This document shows positions 1-8,174 of a stretch of 64,000 bases of DNA, in pieces. The stretch lies in contig NZ_CAKRXI010000015.1 in NCBI RefSeq assembly GCF_934424005.1, positions 4,608 to 68,607 of the forward strand, written 5' to 3'. The stretch comes from an uncultured Blautia sp. (lineage in GTDB: Bacteria > Bacillota > Clostridia > Lachnospirales > Lachnospiraceae). The position numbers and the translations under genes are program-made. The first letter of the stretch is position 1. The number at the start of each line of letters is the position of its first letter. The notes below the pieces were generated by a model. It worked only from the letters and a program-made list of their open reading frames with translations, had not been told where the DNA came from and did not search any database.

Positions 1-595
1 TCTTCTGGTCTTCCGGCAGGCTGTCATATTCTGCTCTGAGTTCTTTTACCCTTGCCGCATGATTTACTGTAAGTGTCTCCTTCGCAAGTGCATTGATCTT
101 TGCTACCAGATTCTTTGCAGCTTCAGATTCTGTTACATTTGTCGGTGCCGGACTCGGTGTTGCAGTTGGATCCGATGGTGTCACAGTCGGCTCCGGTGTT
201 GCAGTTGGATCCGATGGCGTCACAGTCGGCTCCGGTGTTGCAGTTGGATCCGATGGCGTCACAGTCGGCTCTGGTGTCGGCGTATCTGGTTCCGGTGTTG
301 GTGTATCTGGTTCTGGCGTCGGCGTATCTGGCTCCGGTGCCGGTGTGTTCGGTTCCGGTGCCGGTGTGTTCGGTTCCGGTGCCGGTGTGTTCGGTTCCGG
401 TGCCGGTGTGTTCGGTTCCGGTGCCGGTGTGTCCGGTGTATCACTTCCATCAGAGATTACCTCACCACTTCCATCGCCCAAATCGCTTGCAGTTTCTATA
501 TTCTCATCCGCAGCCATGACTGACATCGGACTGGATAAAACCATTGCAGATAAAATTGTTACACATAAACTTCTGGTCAGATATTTGTTCTTCAT
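1..595 (-). CDS. Secreted Pro/Thr/Glu repeat protein, 3' end beyond the window
   Basis: This gene reads leftward off the window edge with no stop, so only its first 198 codons are present. It starts with a signal peptide (KNKYLTRSLCVTILSAM, then a likely cut after VMA). A low-complexity stalk follows, with eight 7-residue PEPNTPA-type units and then three 13-residue TPEPTVTPSDPTA units. After the stalk comes the start of a helical region (VKELRAEYDSLPEDQK) of the kind often repeated in Firmicute surface proteins. The ATG at 595 is preceded by AAGGGAG at 609-615. It is probably a cell-surface or adhesin-like protein. The function cannot be told from this part. Confidence 0.8.
   Translation of the reverse strand, partial: MKNKYLTRSLCVTILSAMVLSSPMSVMAADENIETASDLGDGSGEVISDGSDTPDTPAPEPNTPAPEPNTPAPEPNTPAPEPNTPAPEPDTPTPEPDTPTPEPDTPTPEPTVTPSDPTATPEPTVTPSDPTATPEPTVTPSDPTATPSPAPTNVTESEAAKNLVAKINALAKETLTVNHAARVKELRAEYDSLPEDQK
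157..441. repeat. Tandem coding repeats: 3 x 39 bp, then 8 x 21 bp
   Basis: Three near-identical 39-bp units lie at 157-273, and eight 21-bp units at 274-441, the last of them diverged. Both periods are multiples of three, so copy changes keep the minus-strand reading frame and only lengthen or shorten the stalk. The high identity suggests recent slippage or conversion. Confidence 0.9.
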
Positions 596-710
596 TCTGG
601 TAAAATTGCTCCCTTCTGTCAAGAACATATCTTTATTCCCCTTATAAAGGTATGTTTCTCACTGCTAACTTACTTACACAATAACTGTGGTTAGTTTAGC
701 ATAAATTTCC

Positions 711-746
711 AAAAAAATCAACCGTCGGGATAAATACCCCGACGGT
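711..746 (-). terminator. Rho-independent terminator
   Basis: On the minus strand the 9-bp stem ACCGTCGGG/CCCGACGGT (721-729 and 738-746) is followed by a T tract at 711-717. It ends transcription of the gene at 777-1409. Confidence 0.85.
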
Positions 747-776
747 TTCTGGATAAAATTCACATTCTTTTCATAT

Positions 777-1409
777 TTACATAACTGCATAAGCATAATC
801 CGCTGCACCATTCTTCCGACATAACTGAAACAGTCCCTGAAATACCTGATAGCACACACTGAGGATATAATGAATATCATCATCTATATTTCTCTTACAG
901 TTCAGATATCTCCTGTGATGTTCCTTAATGTACTGCAGAAGCTGGTTCAGCGTCTCAAAATGGATTTCATTCTCCGTATACACATCAGCCTTACCTTCCA
1001 GAACAAATGCTTTCAGCTCGTTCTTCAGATGCTTTTCATAGGTGTTGTGCTGACGAAGTGTACCATCAAACGTCTTATTATGTGGAAAAGTAAAATAATC
1101 TGCTATATAATGCATGACCTCTCCGGATCTCCGCCAGAATACCCGGTCGTTATACCTGGCCCCTGACTGAACCAGTCGTCGTATCTTGCCCTGAACCTCA
1201 TCAAAGGTACCGAAATACTCATGTCTCTTGGTTACAAATGAAGGCTGGATGTCCGGCAGGATATTGCCCAGACAAAATGCTTTTCTATGTGACTGTAAAC
1301 TTTCATTAGCCGGCATCTGGTCTGCCAGGTACCTTGCCAATAATATGTGCGATTTCTTACGCAAAATAAACACTTCTTTCTCTGATAAAAAACAGTTTAC
1401 CGTAACCAT
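777..1409 (-). CDS. Zinc-dependent phospholipase C-like protein
   Basis: The 210-aa product has the look of the Firmicute zinc-dependent phospholipase C (S1/P1 nuclease-like) family. It is a helical protein with spaced metal-type histidines: KKSHILLARYL near residue 20, then GNILPDIQPSF, RHEYFGTF and MHYIADYFTFPHN. No signal peptide is seen, so a cytoplasmic or membrane-associated hydrolase is possible. The ATG at 1409 has a poor ribosome site. A TTG at 1364 (LRKKSHIL) after a GAAAGAAG stretch is an alternative start and would remove 15 residues. It stands alone and ends at the terminator at 711-746. The substrate is unknown. Confidence 0.7.
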   Translation of the reverse strand: MVTVNCFLSEKEVFILRKKSHILLARYLADQMPANESLQSHRKAFCLGNILPDIQPSFVTKRHEYFGTFDEVQGKIRRLVQSGARYNDRVFWRRSGEVMHYIADYFTFPHNKTFDGTLRQHNTYEKHLKNELKAFVLEGKADVYTENEIHFETLNQLLQYIKEHHRRYLNCKRNIDDDIHYILSVCYQVFQGLFQLCRKNGAADYAYAVM

Positions 1410-1482
1410 ATCTACTATAGCAGATTTACTTTTTTAATTCAAATAAAGTTTTTATAAAATCCTGACACTTTTTGGTACAAAA

Positions 1483-2085
1483 TCATCTTTTCAAGACACC
1501 AAGTGCCATACTGTGCTGCGCAGCATGTCTTTTTTCAACCAGTGTTCTTGGATATCCAACTACTCCATTGTTATCATACGGATCATTAAAATAATACTTT
1601 TCTTCATCATATCCCACCAGCAGCATACAATGTTCGTTCGATGTCCAGCAAAATCGTTCTCCTGTATCCAGAAGTTTCCATTCCGGTCCCTGGATCTCCC
1701 TGCGCATGTTGATACATGCCCAGAATACCACCGGCATATCCTGATCGATATACTTTTTCAGAAGTGTCTCTGTCGATGTTCCCGTCTCATCCAGAAATTC
1801 ATAATGATCCCCTGCGGCTTTTGCAAGCGCTTTCTGAAGTCCTCTCGCATAAATCCCATAAGATTCTTCATCATAAGGACTTCCACAGAAAAATTTGTTC
1901 GGATCCGGGCCGTACAGAACACCATCCCGTATTTCCATCTCCCGGCACTCAAGACAGTTCTGAATAAACTCATCTACCGTAATCTCATAGCCAAGATACT
2001 TCAATAACATAACTGCCGAAACGCTCTCGCATCCGGTTGGATATTTTATGCTCTGGTCAATATATGGTACCTGAATCTTACGCAC
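1483..2085 (-). CDS. C39-like cysteine peptidase family protein
   Basis: The 200-aa product resembles the Peptidase_C39_2 group of papain-fold proteins. Likely catalytic residues are Cys19 in PTGCES, His152 in NEHCML and Asp168 in YFNDP, in the right order and spacing. It has no signal peptide and no ABC-transporter fusion, unlike bacteriocin-exporting C39 enzymes. It starts with GTG at 2085, with AGGAG at 2096-2100, and overlaps the end of the antiporter gene by 8 bp, so the two are probably translationally coupled. The substrate is unknown. Confidence 0.75.
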   Translation of the reverse strand: MRKIQVPYIDQSIKYPTGCESVSAVMLLKYLGYEITVDEFIQNCLECREMEIRDGVLYGPDPNKFFCGSPYDEESYGIYARGLQKALAKAAGDHYEFLDETGTSTETLLKKYIDQDMPVVFWACINMRREIQGPEWKLLDTGERFCWTSNEHCMLLVGYDEEKYYFNDPYDNNGVVGYPRTLVEKRHAAQHSMALGVLKR

Positions 2086-3610
2086 CTGCTTTTGTCTCCT
2101 CTTCTTTGGAAGATGTGATTTTTTTGATCACTGTAAGCGTAAGCAGAAGCAGGATCAGGCTGATTCCAAGAACCGCCCACCAGATATGTACAAATCCGGC
2201 AATGATATACCCGATAAAGGAGATCACTGCAACTACTGCTGCATACTGCATCTGCGTAGTTACGTGATTGATATGATTTGACTGTGCCCCTGCCGAAGAC
2301 ATAACTGTAGTATCAGAAATCGGAGAAACATGGTCACCACATACTGCTCCTGCCAGAACTGCTGATACAGAAATGATCATCATCTGAAGATTTTCAGACC
2401 CTGGGAACATTGCGATTGCGATCGGAACCAGGATTGCAAAAGTTCCCCAGCTTGTTCCTGTTGAAAAAGAAAGGAACACAGCAACTACAAACAGGATTGC
2501 CGGAAGGATCACACTTGCAGATGTATTACTTCCCACGATATTTTTAACAAAAGTACTGATTTCCAGTGCATCGCCCATACCTTTCAGTGACCATGCAAAA
2601 ATCAGAATCGCAATTGCAGGGATCATCATTTTGAATCCTTCTACAAAACTGTCCATAAAACCTTTAAAGGTAACCACTTTTCGTGGCAGATAAAGAATCA
2701 GCATAAAAAATACCGTGATCATCGTAGCAAAGATCAAGCTGGTCTCTGCATCACAACCGGAAAAAGCAGTCACAATATCTGTTGCACCGCCAAGGAATCC
2801 TGTATAGATCATTGCTCCGATTGCAGATACGATAAGTACCAGTACTGGCAGCACAAGATCCATGACTTTTCCGTTTGCTGAGATTTCTTCGTCTTTAACC
2901 TGATCAAATTCCTCTCCACCTGAAGTAAAAAGATCTCCCTTGGCCGCATTGCGTTCATGTACCTTCATCAGACCAAAATCAAGTCCGGTCACAATGATGA
3001 AAACTACCATCACAAGTGTCAGGATTGCATACAGATTATATGGGATCGTTGACAGGAACAGCTGAAATCCTGTAATACCGGCATCATCCGGTACATAAGA
3101 ATTGACTGCCGCCGCCCAGCTGGAAATTGGTGCGATAATGCATACCGGTGCAGCTGTTGCATCAATAATGTATGCCAGTTTGGCTCTGGATACCTTGTAA
3201 CGGTCTGTGACAGGTCTCATAACAGAACCAACTGTCAGGCAGTTAAAATAATCATCCACAAAGATCAGGACACCAAGACCTGTCGTTGCCAGCATTGCAC
3301 TTTTCTTGGTCTTGATCTTACTTCCCGCCCATTTGCCATAAGCTGCCGATCCGCCTGATTTTGACATCAGGACAATGATCATTCCGAGCAGTACATCAAA
3401 GATCAGAATATTCAGGTTCATACTGTTTTTCATGATATCAAAAAATGCCACAAATGCATTCCACGGATGAAAACCAGTATACAACAGTGCCCCTGCTGCT
3501 ACCCCGATAAAAAGTGAACTGTATACTTCCTTTGTTACTAATGCCAGCACGATTGCCAGCAATGGCGGTACCAGTGACCACCATGTTCCGATAAACATCG
3601 AACCATCCAT
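2078..3610 (-). CDS. NhaC-family Na+/H+ antiporter
   Basis: A 510-aa integral membrane protein with about a dozen hydrophobic segments. It carries motifs of the NhaC family, such as LIFVDDYFNCLTVGSVMRP, a CGDHVSPISDTT stretch near the C-terminus, and FSTGTSWGTFAIL. Members exchange external or internal cations (or amino-acid-derived organic ions) for protons across the cytoplasmic membrane, and the substrate here is not determined. The start at 3610 is chosen because AGGGGG lies 8 bases upstream. A longer frame to 3628 would put the ribosome site inside the gene. It has its own promoter (3654-3682) and is coupled to the downstream C39-like gene. Confidence 0.85.
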   Translation of the reverse strand: MDGSMFIGTWWSLVPPLLAIVLALVTKEVYSSLFIGVAAGALLYTGFHPWNAFVAFFDIMKNSMNLNILIFDVLLGMIIVLMSKSGGSAAYGKWAGSKIKTKKSAMLATTGLGVLIFVDDYFNCLTVGSVMRPVTDRYKVSRAKLAYIIDATAAPVCIIAPISSWAAAVNSYVPDDAGITGFQLFLSTIPYNLYAILTLVMVVFIIVTGLDFGLMKVHERNAAKGDLFTSGGEEFDQVKDEEISANGKVMDLVLPVLVLIVSAIGAMIYTGFLGGATDIVTAFSGCDAETSLIFATMITVFFMLILYLPRKVVTFKGFMDSFVEGFKMMIPAIAILIFAWSLKGMGDALEISTFVKNIVGSNTSASVILPAILFVVAVFLSFSTGTSWGTFAILVPIAIAMFPGSENLQMMIISVSAVLAGAVCGDHVSPISDTTVMSSAGAQSNHINHVTTQMQYAAVVAVISFIGYIIAGFVHIWWAVLGISLILLLLTLTVIKKITSSKEEETKAGA

Positions 3611-3653
3611 TTCATTTTCCCCCTGCATATTATATTTTCAATGCTTTAAATCT

Positions 3654-3682
3654 ATTATACACTACCATATTTGTCCTGTACA
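3654..3682 (-). promoter_or_regulatory. Promoter of the nhaC-type operon
   Basis: On the minus strand TGTACA (3677-3682) and TATAAT (3654-3659) are separated by 17 bases, about 45 bases before the start at 3610. Confidence 0.7.
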
Positions 3683-3683
3683 C

Positions 3684-3733
3684 AAAAAAAGTGCGAAGCC
3701 CGGTGGAAATATTCTCCAGGTTTCGCACTTTCT
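3684..3733 (-). terminator. Terminator after metA
   Basis: A long imperfect hairpin pairs AAAGTGCGAA with TTTCGCACTT and has an inner CCGG/CCAGG part. A run of seven T residues follows on the minus strand (3684-3690). It closes the rluF-ligA-metA unit. Confidence 0.85.
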
Positions 3734-3771
3734 TTATAATATTCTTTAATCCATCAAACTACTCGGCCTTT

Positions 3772-4713
3772 TTACTCAAACGAAATACTGTCAAAATCCG
3801 GTGTTCCCATCAGGTCAAACGGAGTACTCTGGTATACGTAATAATTCAGCCAGTTTGTATACAGATTATTGGCATGAGCTCTCCAGAGAAGCAGCGGTTT
3901 GTTTTCCGGATCATCATCCTTATAATAGTTCTTCGGCAGATCAATCGGAAGTCCCTTTCCTACATCTCTCTTATATTCTCCATCCAGTGTCACACGGTCA
4001 TATTCCGGATGTCCCATGACAAAAATCTTACGGCCGCCCTGTGCCATTGCCAGAAAAAGCCCCGCTTCTTCTGATTCTGCAAGAATCGTGATATCTTTGC
4101 ATGCACGGATATCTTCGATTGGAACTTCTGTATGTCTGGAATGTGGTGCAAGAAAAGCATCATCAAATCCTCTGACCAGCGGGATCTTACGATTCAGAAC
4201 TTTGTGCCAGAAAAGACCAAACATTTTGTGATCGAGCTGACGTTTCTGAAGTCCGTAAAAATAATACAGACTTGCCTGTGCAGCCCAGCACAGAAAAATC
4301 GTAGATGTCACATGGCTTTCTGTCCAGTCCATGATCTCTGTCAGCTCGTTCCAGTAATCCACTTCTTCAAACTCCATCTGTTCTACCGGTGCACCTGTCA
4401 CGATCATCCCATCAAACTTCATGTCTTTGAGTTCCGAAAAAGTCTGATAAAATTTATTCAGATGATTGGCAGAAGTATTTTTTGCCTGATGGCTCTCAAC
4501 CGCCATAAAAGTCACATCCACCTGTAATGGTGTGTTTGACAGAGACCGCAAAAGCTGCAGTTCTGTTTCTTCTTTCAGCGGCATCAGATTCAGGATCAGA
4601 ATCTGAAGTGGACGAATGTCCTGATGTACCGCTCTCCCCTCATCCATAACAAATATATTTTCTCTTTCAAGAATTTCTTTTACCGGTAAATCTCCCTGTA
4701 TCTTAATCGGCAT
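3772..4713 (-). CDS. metAA: Homoserine O-acetyltransferase (MetA family)
   Basis: This 313-aa enzyme acylates L-homoserine in the first committed step of methionine synthesis in the cytoplasm. The catalytic Cys142 sits in FLCWAAQ, and the His/Glu pair is in GHPEYD. Residue 111 is Glu (APVEQMEF). In the MetA family Glu at this site favours acetyl-CoA and Gly favours succinyl-CoA, so acetyl transfer is the better call. The start has AAAGGAGG upstream. It follows ligA by 33 bp with no terminator between them, so the two probably share a transcript. No SAM riboswitch is seen before it. Confidence 0.95.
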   Translation of the reverse strand: MPIKIQGDLPVKEILERENIFVMDEGRAVHQDIRPLQILILNLMPLKEETELQLLRSLSNTPLQVDVTFMAVESHQAKNTSANHLNKFYQTFSELKDMKFDGMIVTGAPVEQMEFEEVDYWNELTEIMDWTESHVTSTIFLCWAAQASLYYFYGLQKRQLDHKMFGLFWHKVLNRKIPLVRGFDDAFLAPHSRHTEVPIEDIRACKDITILAESEEAGLFLAMAQGGRKIFVMGHPEYDRVTLDGEYKRDVGKGLPIDLPKNYYKDDDPENKPLLLWRAHANNLYTNWLNYYVYQSTPFDLMGTPDFDSISFE

Positions 4714-4746
4714 TTTCTGTTCCTCCTTTTGTCCTGATATAATCTT

Positions 4747-6705
4747 TTATCTTTCTGCCAGCTTCAGGAAATCTTCCTCTGACAGAATCGGAATTCCAAG
4801 TTCCCGGGCTTTTTTATTTTTTGATGAATTCGAAGTCACATCATTATTGATCAGATAATTTGTCTTACCTGTCACCGAACCGGTTACTTTGCCGCCCAGT
4901 GATTCGATCAGATTTTTGGCTTCTCCTCTGTTGCTGAAATGTTCCAGGCTTCCGGTAATGACAAAGTTCATTCCTGTAAAGATCTGCTCACCGGAAATTT
5001 CTTCTTTATTAATATGAAGATATTTCAGCAGATGATCTACTTTTTGATTATTCTCCGGATTACTGAAATACTTTGTCAGACTCTTTGCAATAACCGATCC
5101 AATTCCATCAATTGCACTGATTTCTTCTTCATCTGCCGAACGGATCTTGTCCAGATTATCATCAAAATGACGGCAGATCACTTTTGCATTGGAAAGTCCG
5201 ATATTTGCGATCCCAAGACTGTAGATTACTTTTGCAAGTGTTGTTTCTTTTGCCTTTTCAATACTGTTCACCAGATTTTCGTAAGACTTTTCTCCAAAGC
5301 CTTCCATCGTTACGATCTCATCTCGATATTTTTCTATCTCAAAGATATCTCCGAAGTTGTGTATAAAACCTTTTGCAATAAATTTCTCCAGCGTTGCCTC
5401 CGACAGTCCGTCAATGTTCATGGCATCTCTGCTTACAAACAAAGTAAATGCCTTGATCTTTTTGGCCGCACAGTCCGGATTCATACAGTAAAGCGCCTCT
5501 ACATCATTTTCTCTGATCACTCTGGCTTCCTGGCCGCATGCCGGACAGATTTCCGGTATTTCCAGCTTACTGCTTCGGGTCAGATTCTCAGCAATCTGCG
5601 GAATGATCATATTGGCTTTATATACCTGGATCGTATCCCCAATTCCCAGCTGCAGGTCTTTCACGATACTCACATTATGCACGCTGGCACGGCTGACTGT
5701 CGTTCCCTCCAGTTCAACCGGATCAAATATGGCAACCGGATTAATGAGCCCTGTCCTTGAAGGACTCCATTCAATTTCACGAAGTGTCGTCTCCCTCACT
5801 TCATCGGCCCATTTAAAAGCAAACGCATTTCGGGGAAATTTCGCAGTACTTCCAAGCGATTCTCCATAAGCAATATCATCATATAGTGCAACAAGTCCAT
5901 CTGATGGAAAATCATTTTGCTCGATCGCATGCGCAAAGTAATCCATTGCTTCGTCCAGATTCTCTCCTGTAACCATACGATATTCCACCACTTCAAATCC
6001 CTGTTTTCCAAGCCATTCCATCTGATATTTTCTGGAATTATGCATATCTACATCCTGTGCAGAAACCAGAGCAAATGCATAAAAGCGTACATTTCTTTCT
6101 GCCGTGATCTGATTATTCAGCTGTCGGACCGAACCACTGCAGAGATTTCGAGGATTTTTGTATTTTGCATCGATATCTTCAATCGTATCATTGATCTTTT
6201 CGAAATCAGAATACGTAATGATAGCTTCCCCACGCAGGACCAGTCTGCCCTGGTACGCAATTTTCAGCGGAATGTTCTTAAATACTTTTGCATTATTTGT
6301 AATTACCTCTCCCACGATACCATTTCCTCTGGTAACGGCTTTAAGCAATTCTCCATTTTCATATGTGAGAACGATCGTAAGCCCATCCATCTTCCAGGAA
6401 AGCAGGGTTGGATGTGTCCCGATAAATGCCCTTAAAACTTCTCTGTCCTTAGTCTTATCCAACGAAAGCATTGGAGACTCATGTGTTTCCTTTGGCAGTG
6501 CATCGACCGCCTCATATCCCACATTAACAGTTGGACTGTCTGCCAGAACGATTCCTGTTTCCTTTTCCATTTTTTCCAGTTGATCGTACAGTGCGTCGTA
6601 CTCTCTGTTGCTCATGATCTCCCGGTCTTCCTGATAGTATGCCTTTGCTGCTTCGTTCAGCTTCTGCACCAGTTCTTTTATTTGTTCTGCCGCTGATGTT
6701 TCCAT
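4747..6705 (-). CDS. ligA: NAD-dependent DNA ligase
   Basis: The 652-aa protein has the full LigA order: Ia domain, nucleotidyltransferase domain with adenylated Lys105 (SWKMDGL), OB fold, a four-Cys zinc site (CPACG...CMNPDC), helix-hairpin-helix repeats and a C-terminal BRCT domain (GMNFVITGSLEHFSNRGEAKN). It seals nicks during replication and repair. The usual GDGxxGEDV motif reads GNGIVGEVI here. As I recall, this form also occurs in related Lachnospiraceae ligases, so it is probably a lineage variant and not a defect. The ATG at 6705 has AGGAGG upstream. The upstream rluF frame runs 182 bp into it. Confidence 0.93.
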   Translation of the reverse strand: METSAAEQIKELVQKLNEAAKAYYQEDREIMSNREYDALYDQLEKMEKETGIVLADSPTVNVGYEAVDALPKETHESPMLSLDKTKDREVLRAFIGTHPTLLSWKMDGLTIVLTYENGELLKAVTRGNGIVGEVITNNAKVFKNIPLKIAYQGRLVLRGEAIITYSDFEKINDTIEDIDAKYKNPRNLCSGSVRQLNNQITAERNVRFYAFALVSAQDVDMHNSRKYQMEWLGKQGFEVVEYRMVTGENLDEAMDYFAHAIEQNDFPSDGLVALYDDIAYGESLGSTAKFPRNAFAFKWADEVRETTLREIEWSPSRTGLINPVAIFDPVELEGTTVSRASVHNVSIVKDLQLGIGDTIQVYKANMIIPQIAENLTRSSKLEIPEICPACGQEARVIRENDVEALYCMNPDCAAKKIKAFTLFVSRDAMNIDGLSEATLEKFIAKGFIHNFGDIFEIEKYRDEIVTMEGFGEKSYENLVNSIEKAKETTLAKVIYSLGIANIGLSNAKVICRHFDDNLDKIRSADEEEISAIDGIGSVIAKSLTKYFSNPENNQKVDHLLKYLHINKEEISGEQIFTGMNFVITGSLEHFSNRGEAKNLIESLGGKVTGSVTGKTNYLINNDVTSNSSKNKKARELGIPILSEEDFLKLAER

Positions 6706-7471
6706 GCTGTCCTCCTGTTCTGATTACTGTCTCACTGGAAGAATCCCGTATCAGTTCATTCAGTTTCTTCCATTCATCTCCACGTATTTCCCGATACTCT
6801 CCACATTTCAGACCGTCCAGTGTGAGATTCATGATACGGATACGTTTCAATGTACATACATGATATCCCAGATATTCACACATTCTTCTGATCTGGCGGT
6901 TCAATCCCTGGGTCAATATAATAGAAAAGCTTTTATCACCGGTCTTATATACCGTACACGGGCGCGTCACGGTTCCAAGGATTGGGACACCACTGCTCAT
7001 CTTTCTGATAAAAGTTTCTGTAATCTCTCTGTCTACGGTCACTTCATATTCTTTCTCATGGTAGTTTCCTGCACGCATGATACGATTAACCAGGTCACCC
7101 TGATTCGTCAGCAAAAGCAGTCCCTCCGAATCTTTGTCCAGACGTCCTACCGGATATATTCTCACCGGATAATCCAGGAACTCTGTTACTGTCGTTTCCT
7201 GTCGCTGCTTTTTTGTACTGCACACAATGCCCCTTGGCTTATAAAAGAGCAGAAGTACCTGCCTGGTCTCTGCCTTCACCGGTCTGCCATCCAAAAAAAC
7301 CTCAGCATCTGCCGGAATCCTTTCTCCGGTACCGATCACTTTTCCAGCAACCGTGACCCGCCCGGCATCTGTCAGCTGATCTGCTTCTCTTCTTGAACAT
7401 ACTCCTGCCGCACTCAGGTATTTATTTATTCTTATTGTAGTCTGATCTGTTGCTATCTTTTTTTCGTCCAT
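6524..7471 (-). CDS. rluF: 23S rRNA pseudouridine synthase, RluF/RluB type
   Basis: The protein has an N-terminal S4 RNA-binding domain (RINKYLSAAGVCSRREADQL), then an RsuA-type catalytic domain with the Asp motif GRLDKDSEGLLLLTN and the C-terminal QIRRMCEYLGY signature. It isomerises a uridine in 23S rRNA; the exact site is inferred. The start is placed at the ATG at 7471 (MDEKKIATD), because the upstream GTG at 7531 has no ribosome site. The family-like part ends near LNELIRDSS. The last 60 codons lie inside ligA in another frame and are Arg/Ser/Gly-rich, which suggests a lost stop codon or a frameshift. Confidence 0.85.
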   Translation of the reverse strand: MDEKKIATDQTTIRINKYLSAAGVCSRREADQLTDAGRVTVAGKVIGTGERIPADAEVFLDGRPVKAETRQVLLLFYKPRGIVCSTKKQRQETTVTEFLDYPVRIYPVGRLDKDSEGLLLLTNQGDLVNRIMRAGNYHEKEYEVTVDREITETFIRKMSSGVPILGTVTRPCTVYKTGDKSFSIILTQGLNRQIRRMCEYLGYHVCTLKRIRIMNLTLDGLKCGEYREIRGDEWKKLNELIRDSSSETVIRTGGQHGNISGRTNKRTGAEAERSSKGILSGRPGDHEQQRVRRTVRSTGKNGKGNRNRSGRQSNC

Positions 7472-7539
7472 TATTCCATTATATAGTTTTTTCTTTTTGT
7501 CCGCAACCGAGACCTTGTTTTTTTTTACCACATATTGTA

Positions 7540-7561
7540 TGATAAAGTTATTGTTTTATCA
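7540..7561. repeat. Inverted repeat in a divergent promoter region
   Basis: TGATAAA (7540-7546) and TTTATCA (7555-7561) flank an 8-base spacer between rluF and the divergent gene at 7588. It may be an operator or only AT-rich promoter sequence. Confidence 0.4.
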
Positions 7562-7587
7562 TTTCAGATACACAAAGGAGGGAAATT

Positions 7588-8121
7588 ATGTCTGATAAGA
7601 AACGACGCCTGAATCCCCTGCTGCTTCTGATTGCAATTTTATTGTGTCTGTCTGCTGGATTTTTATTCCATCGAACTTCTTTTGATCCAAATTACAAAAT
7701 TCCTGTCAGACATGCATCTGTAATAAAAAAATCTCCGGTCACGCCAACACCTGTTCTCACCCAGAAGCCAAAGGCAAGCGTCAGCATTTCTGCTACACCT
7801 ACCATTACGGTTGAGCCTTCTGCCTCTCCTTCTGAATCCATATCACAAGATGAGACATCTCCTGAGGCAAGCCTTGGAATCTGGACTTCAAGCGGCAGCA
7901 ACTGGATGTTTATGGTTGACGGTGTTCCTTACACAGGCTGGCTGATCGATACCGACGGCAAGCACTATTTCTTTAATAAGGATGGTATCATGCAGACCGG
8001 ATGGGTTGATGACAATGGCAAACGTTATTACATGGATCTGGATGGTATCATGCAGACCGGAACGATCACCGTAGATGGTCAAAATTATGAACTGCTGGCT
8101 GACGGCTCTCTTAAAAAATAA
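7588..8121 (+). CDS. Membrane-anchored protein with cell-wall-binding (choline-binding-like) repeats
   Basis: The 177-aa product has one N-terminal membrane segment or uncleaved signal (LLLLIAILLCLSAGFLF, residues 12-28). A Ser/Pro/Thr linker with TPTPVLT and TPTITVEPS follows, and then two to three CW_binding_1-like repeats with GWLID.DGKHYFFNKDGIMQTGW and YYMDLDGIMQTG. Such repeats bind wall polymers or glucans. No catalytic domain is present, so it may act as a wall-attached accessory protein. AAGGAGGG lies 8 bases before the ATG. It converges with the SH3 gene and shares a terminator with it. Confidence 0.8.
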   Translation: MSDKKRRLNPLLLLIAILLCLSAGFLFHRTSFDPNYKIPVRHASVIKKSPVTPTPVLTQKPKASVSISATPTITVEPSASPSESISQDETSPEASLGIWTSSGSNWMFMVDGVPYTGWLIDTDGKHYFFNKDGIMQTGWVDDNGKRYYMDLDGIMQTGTITVDGQNYELLADGSLKK

Positions 8122-8127
8122 GCATTG

Positions 8128-8162
8128 AAAAAGACACAGGATTCATCCCGTGTCTTTTATTT
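8128..8162. terminator. Bidirectional terminator between convergent genes
   Basis: AAAAGACAC (8129-8137) pairs with GTGTCTTTT (8150-8158). A/T tracts on both sides let it serve the gene ending at 8121 and the one ending at 8175. Confidence 0.8.
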
Positions 8163-8174
8163 TGTCTAAATATT

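Noticed and set aside
157..441. Possible CRISPR array
   Set aside because: The units are back to back with no spacers and keep a coding frame.
93..647. Plus-strand open frames over the repeats (Gly/Val/Ser-rich and similar)
   Set aside because: They are shadows of the minus-strand secreted protein, which has a signal peptide and ribosome site in its own frame.
4714..4746. SAM riboswitch before metA
   Set aside because: Only 33 bases separate ligA and metA, too few for an aptamer.
7472..7531. GTG start for rluF
   Set aside because: There is no ribosome site, and the extra residues are Lys-rich and not part of the S4 domain.
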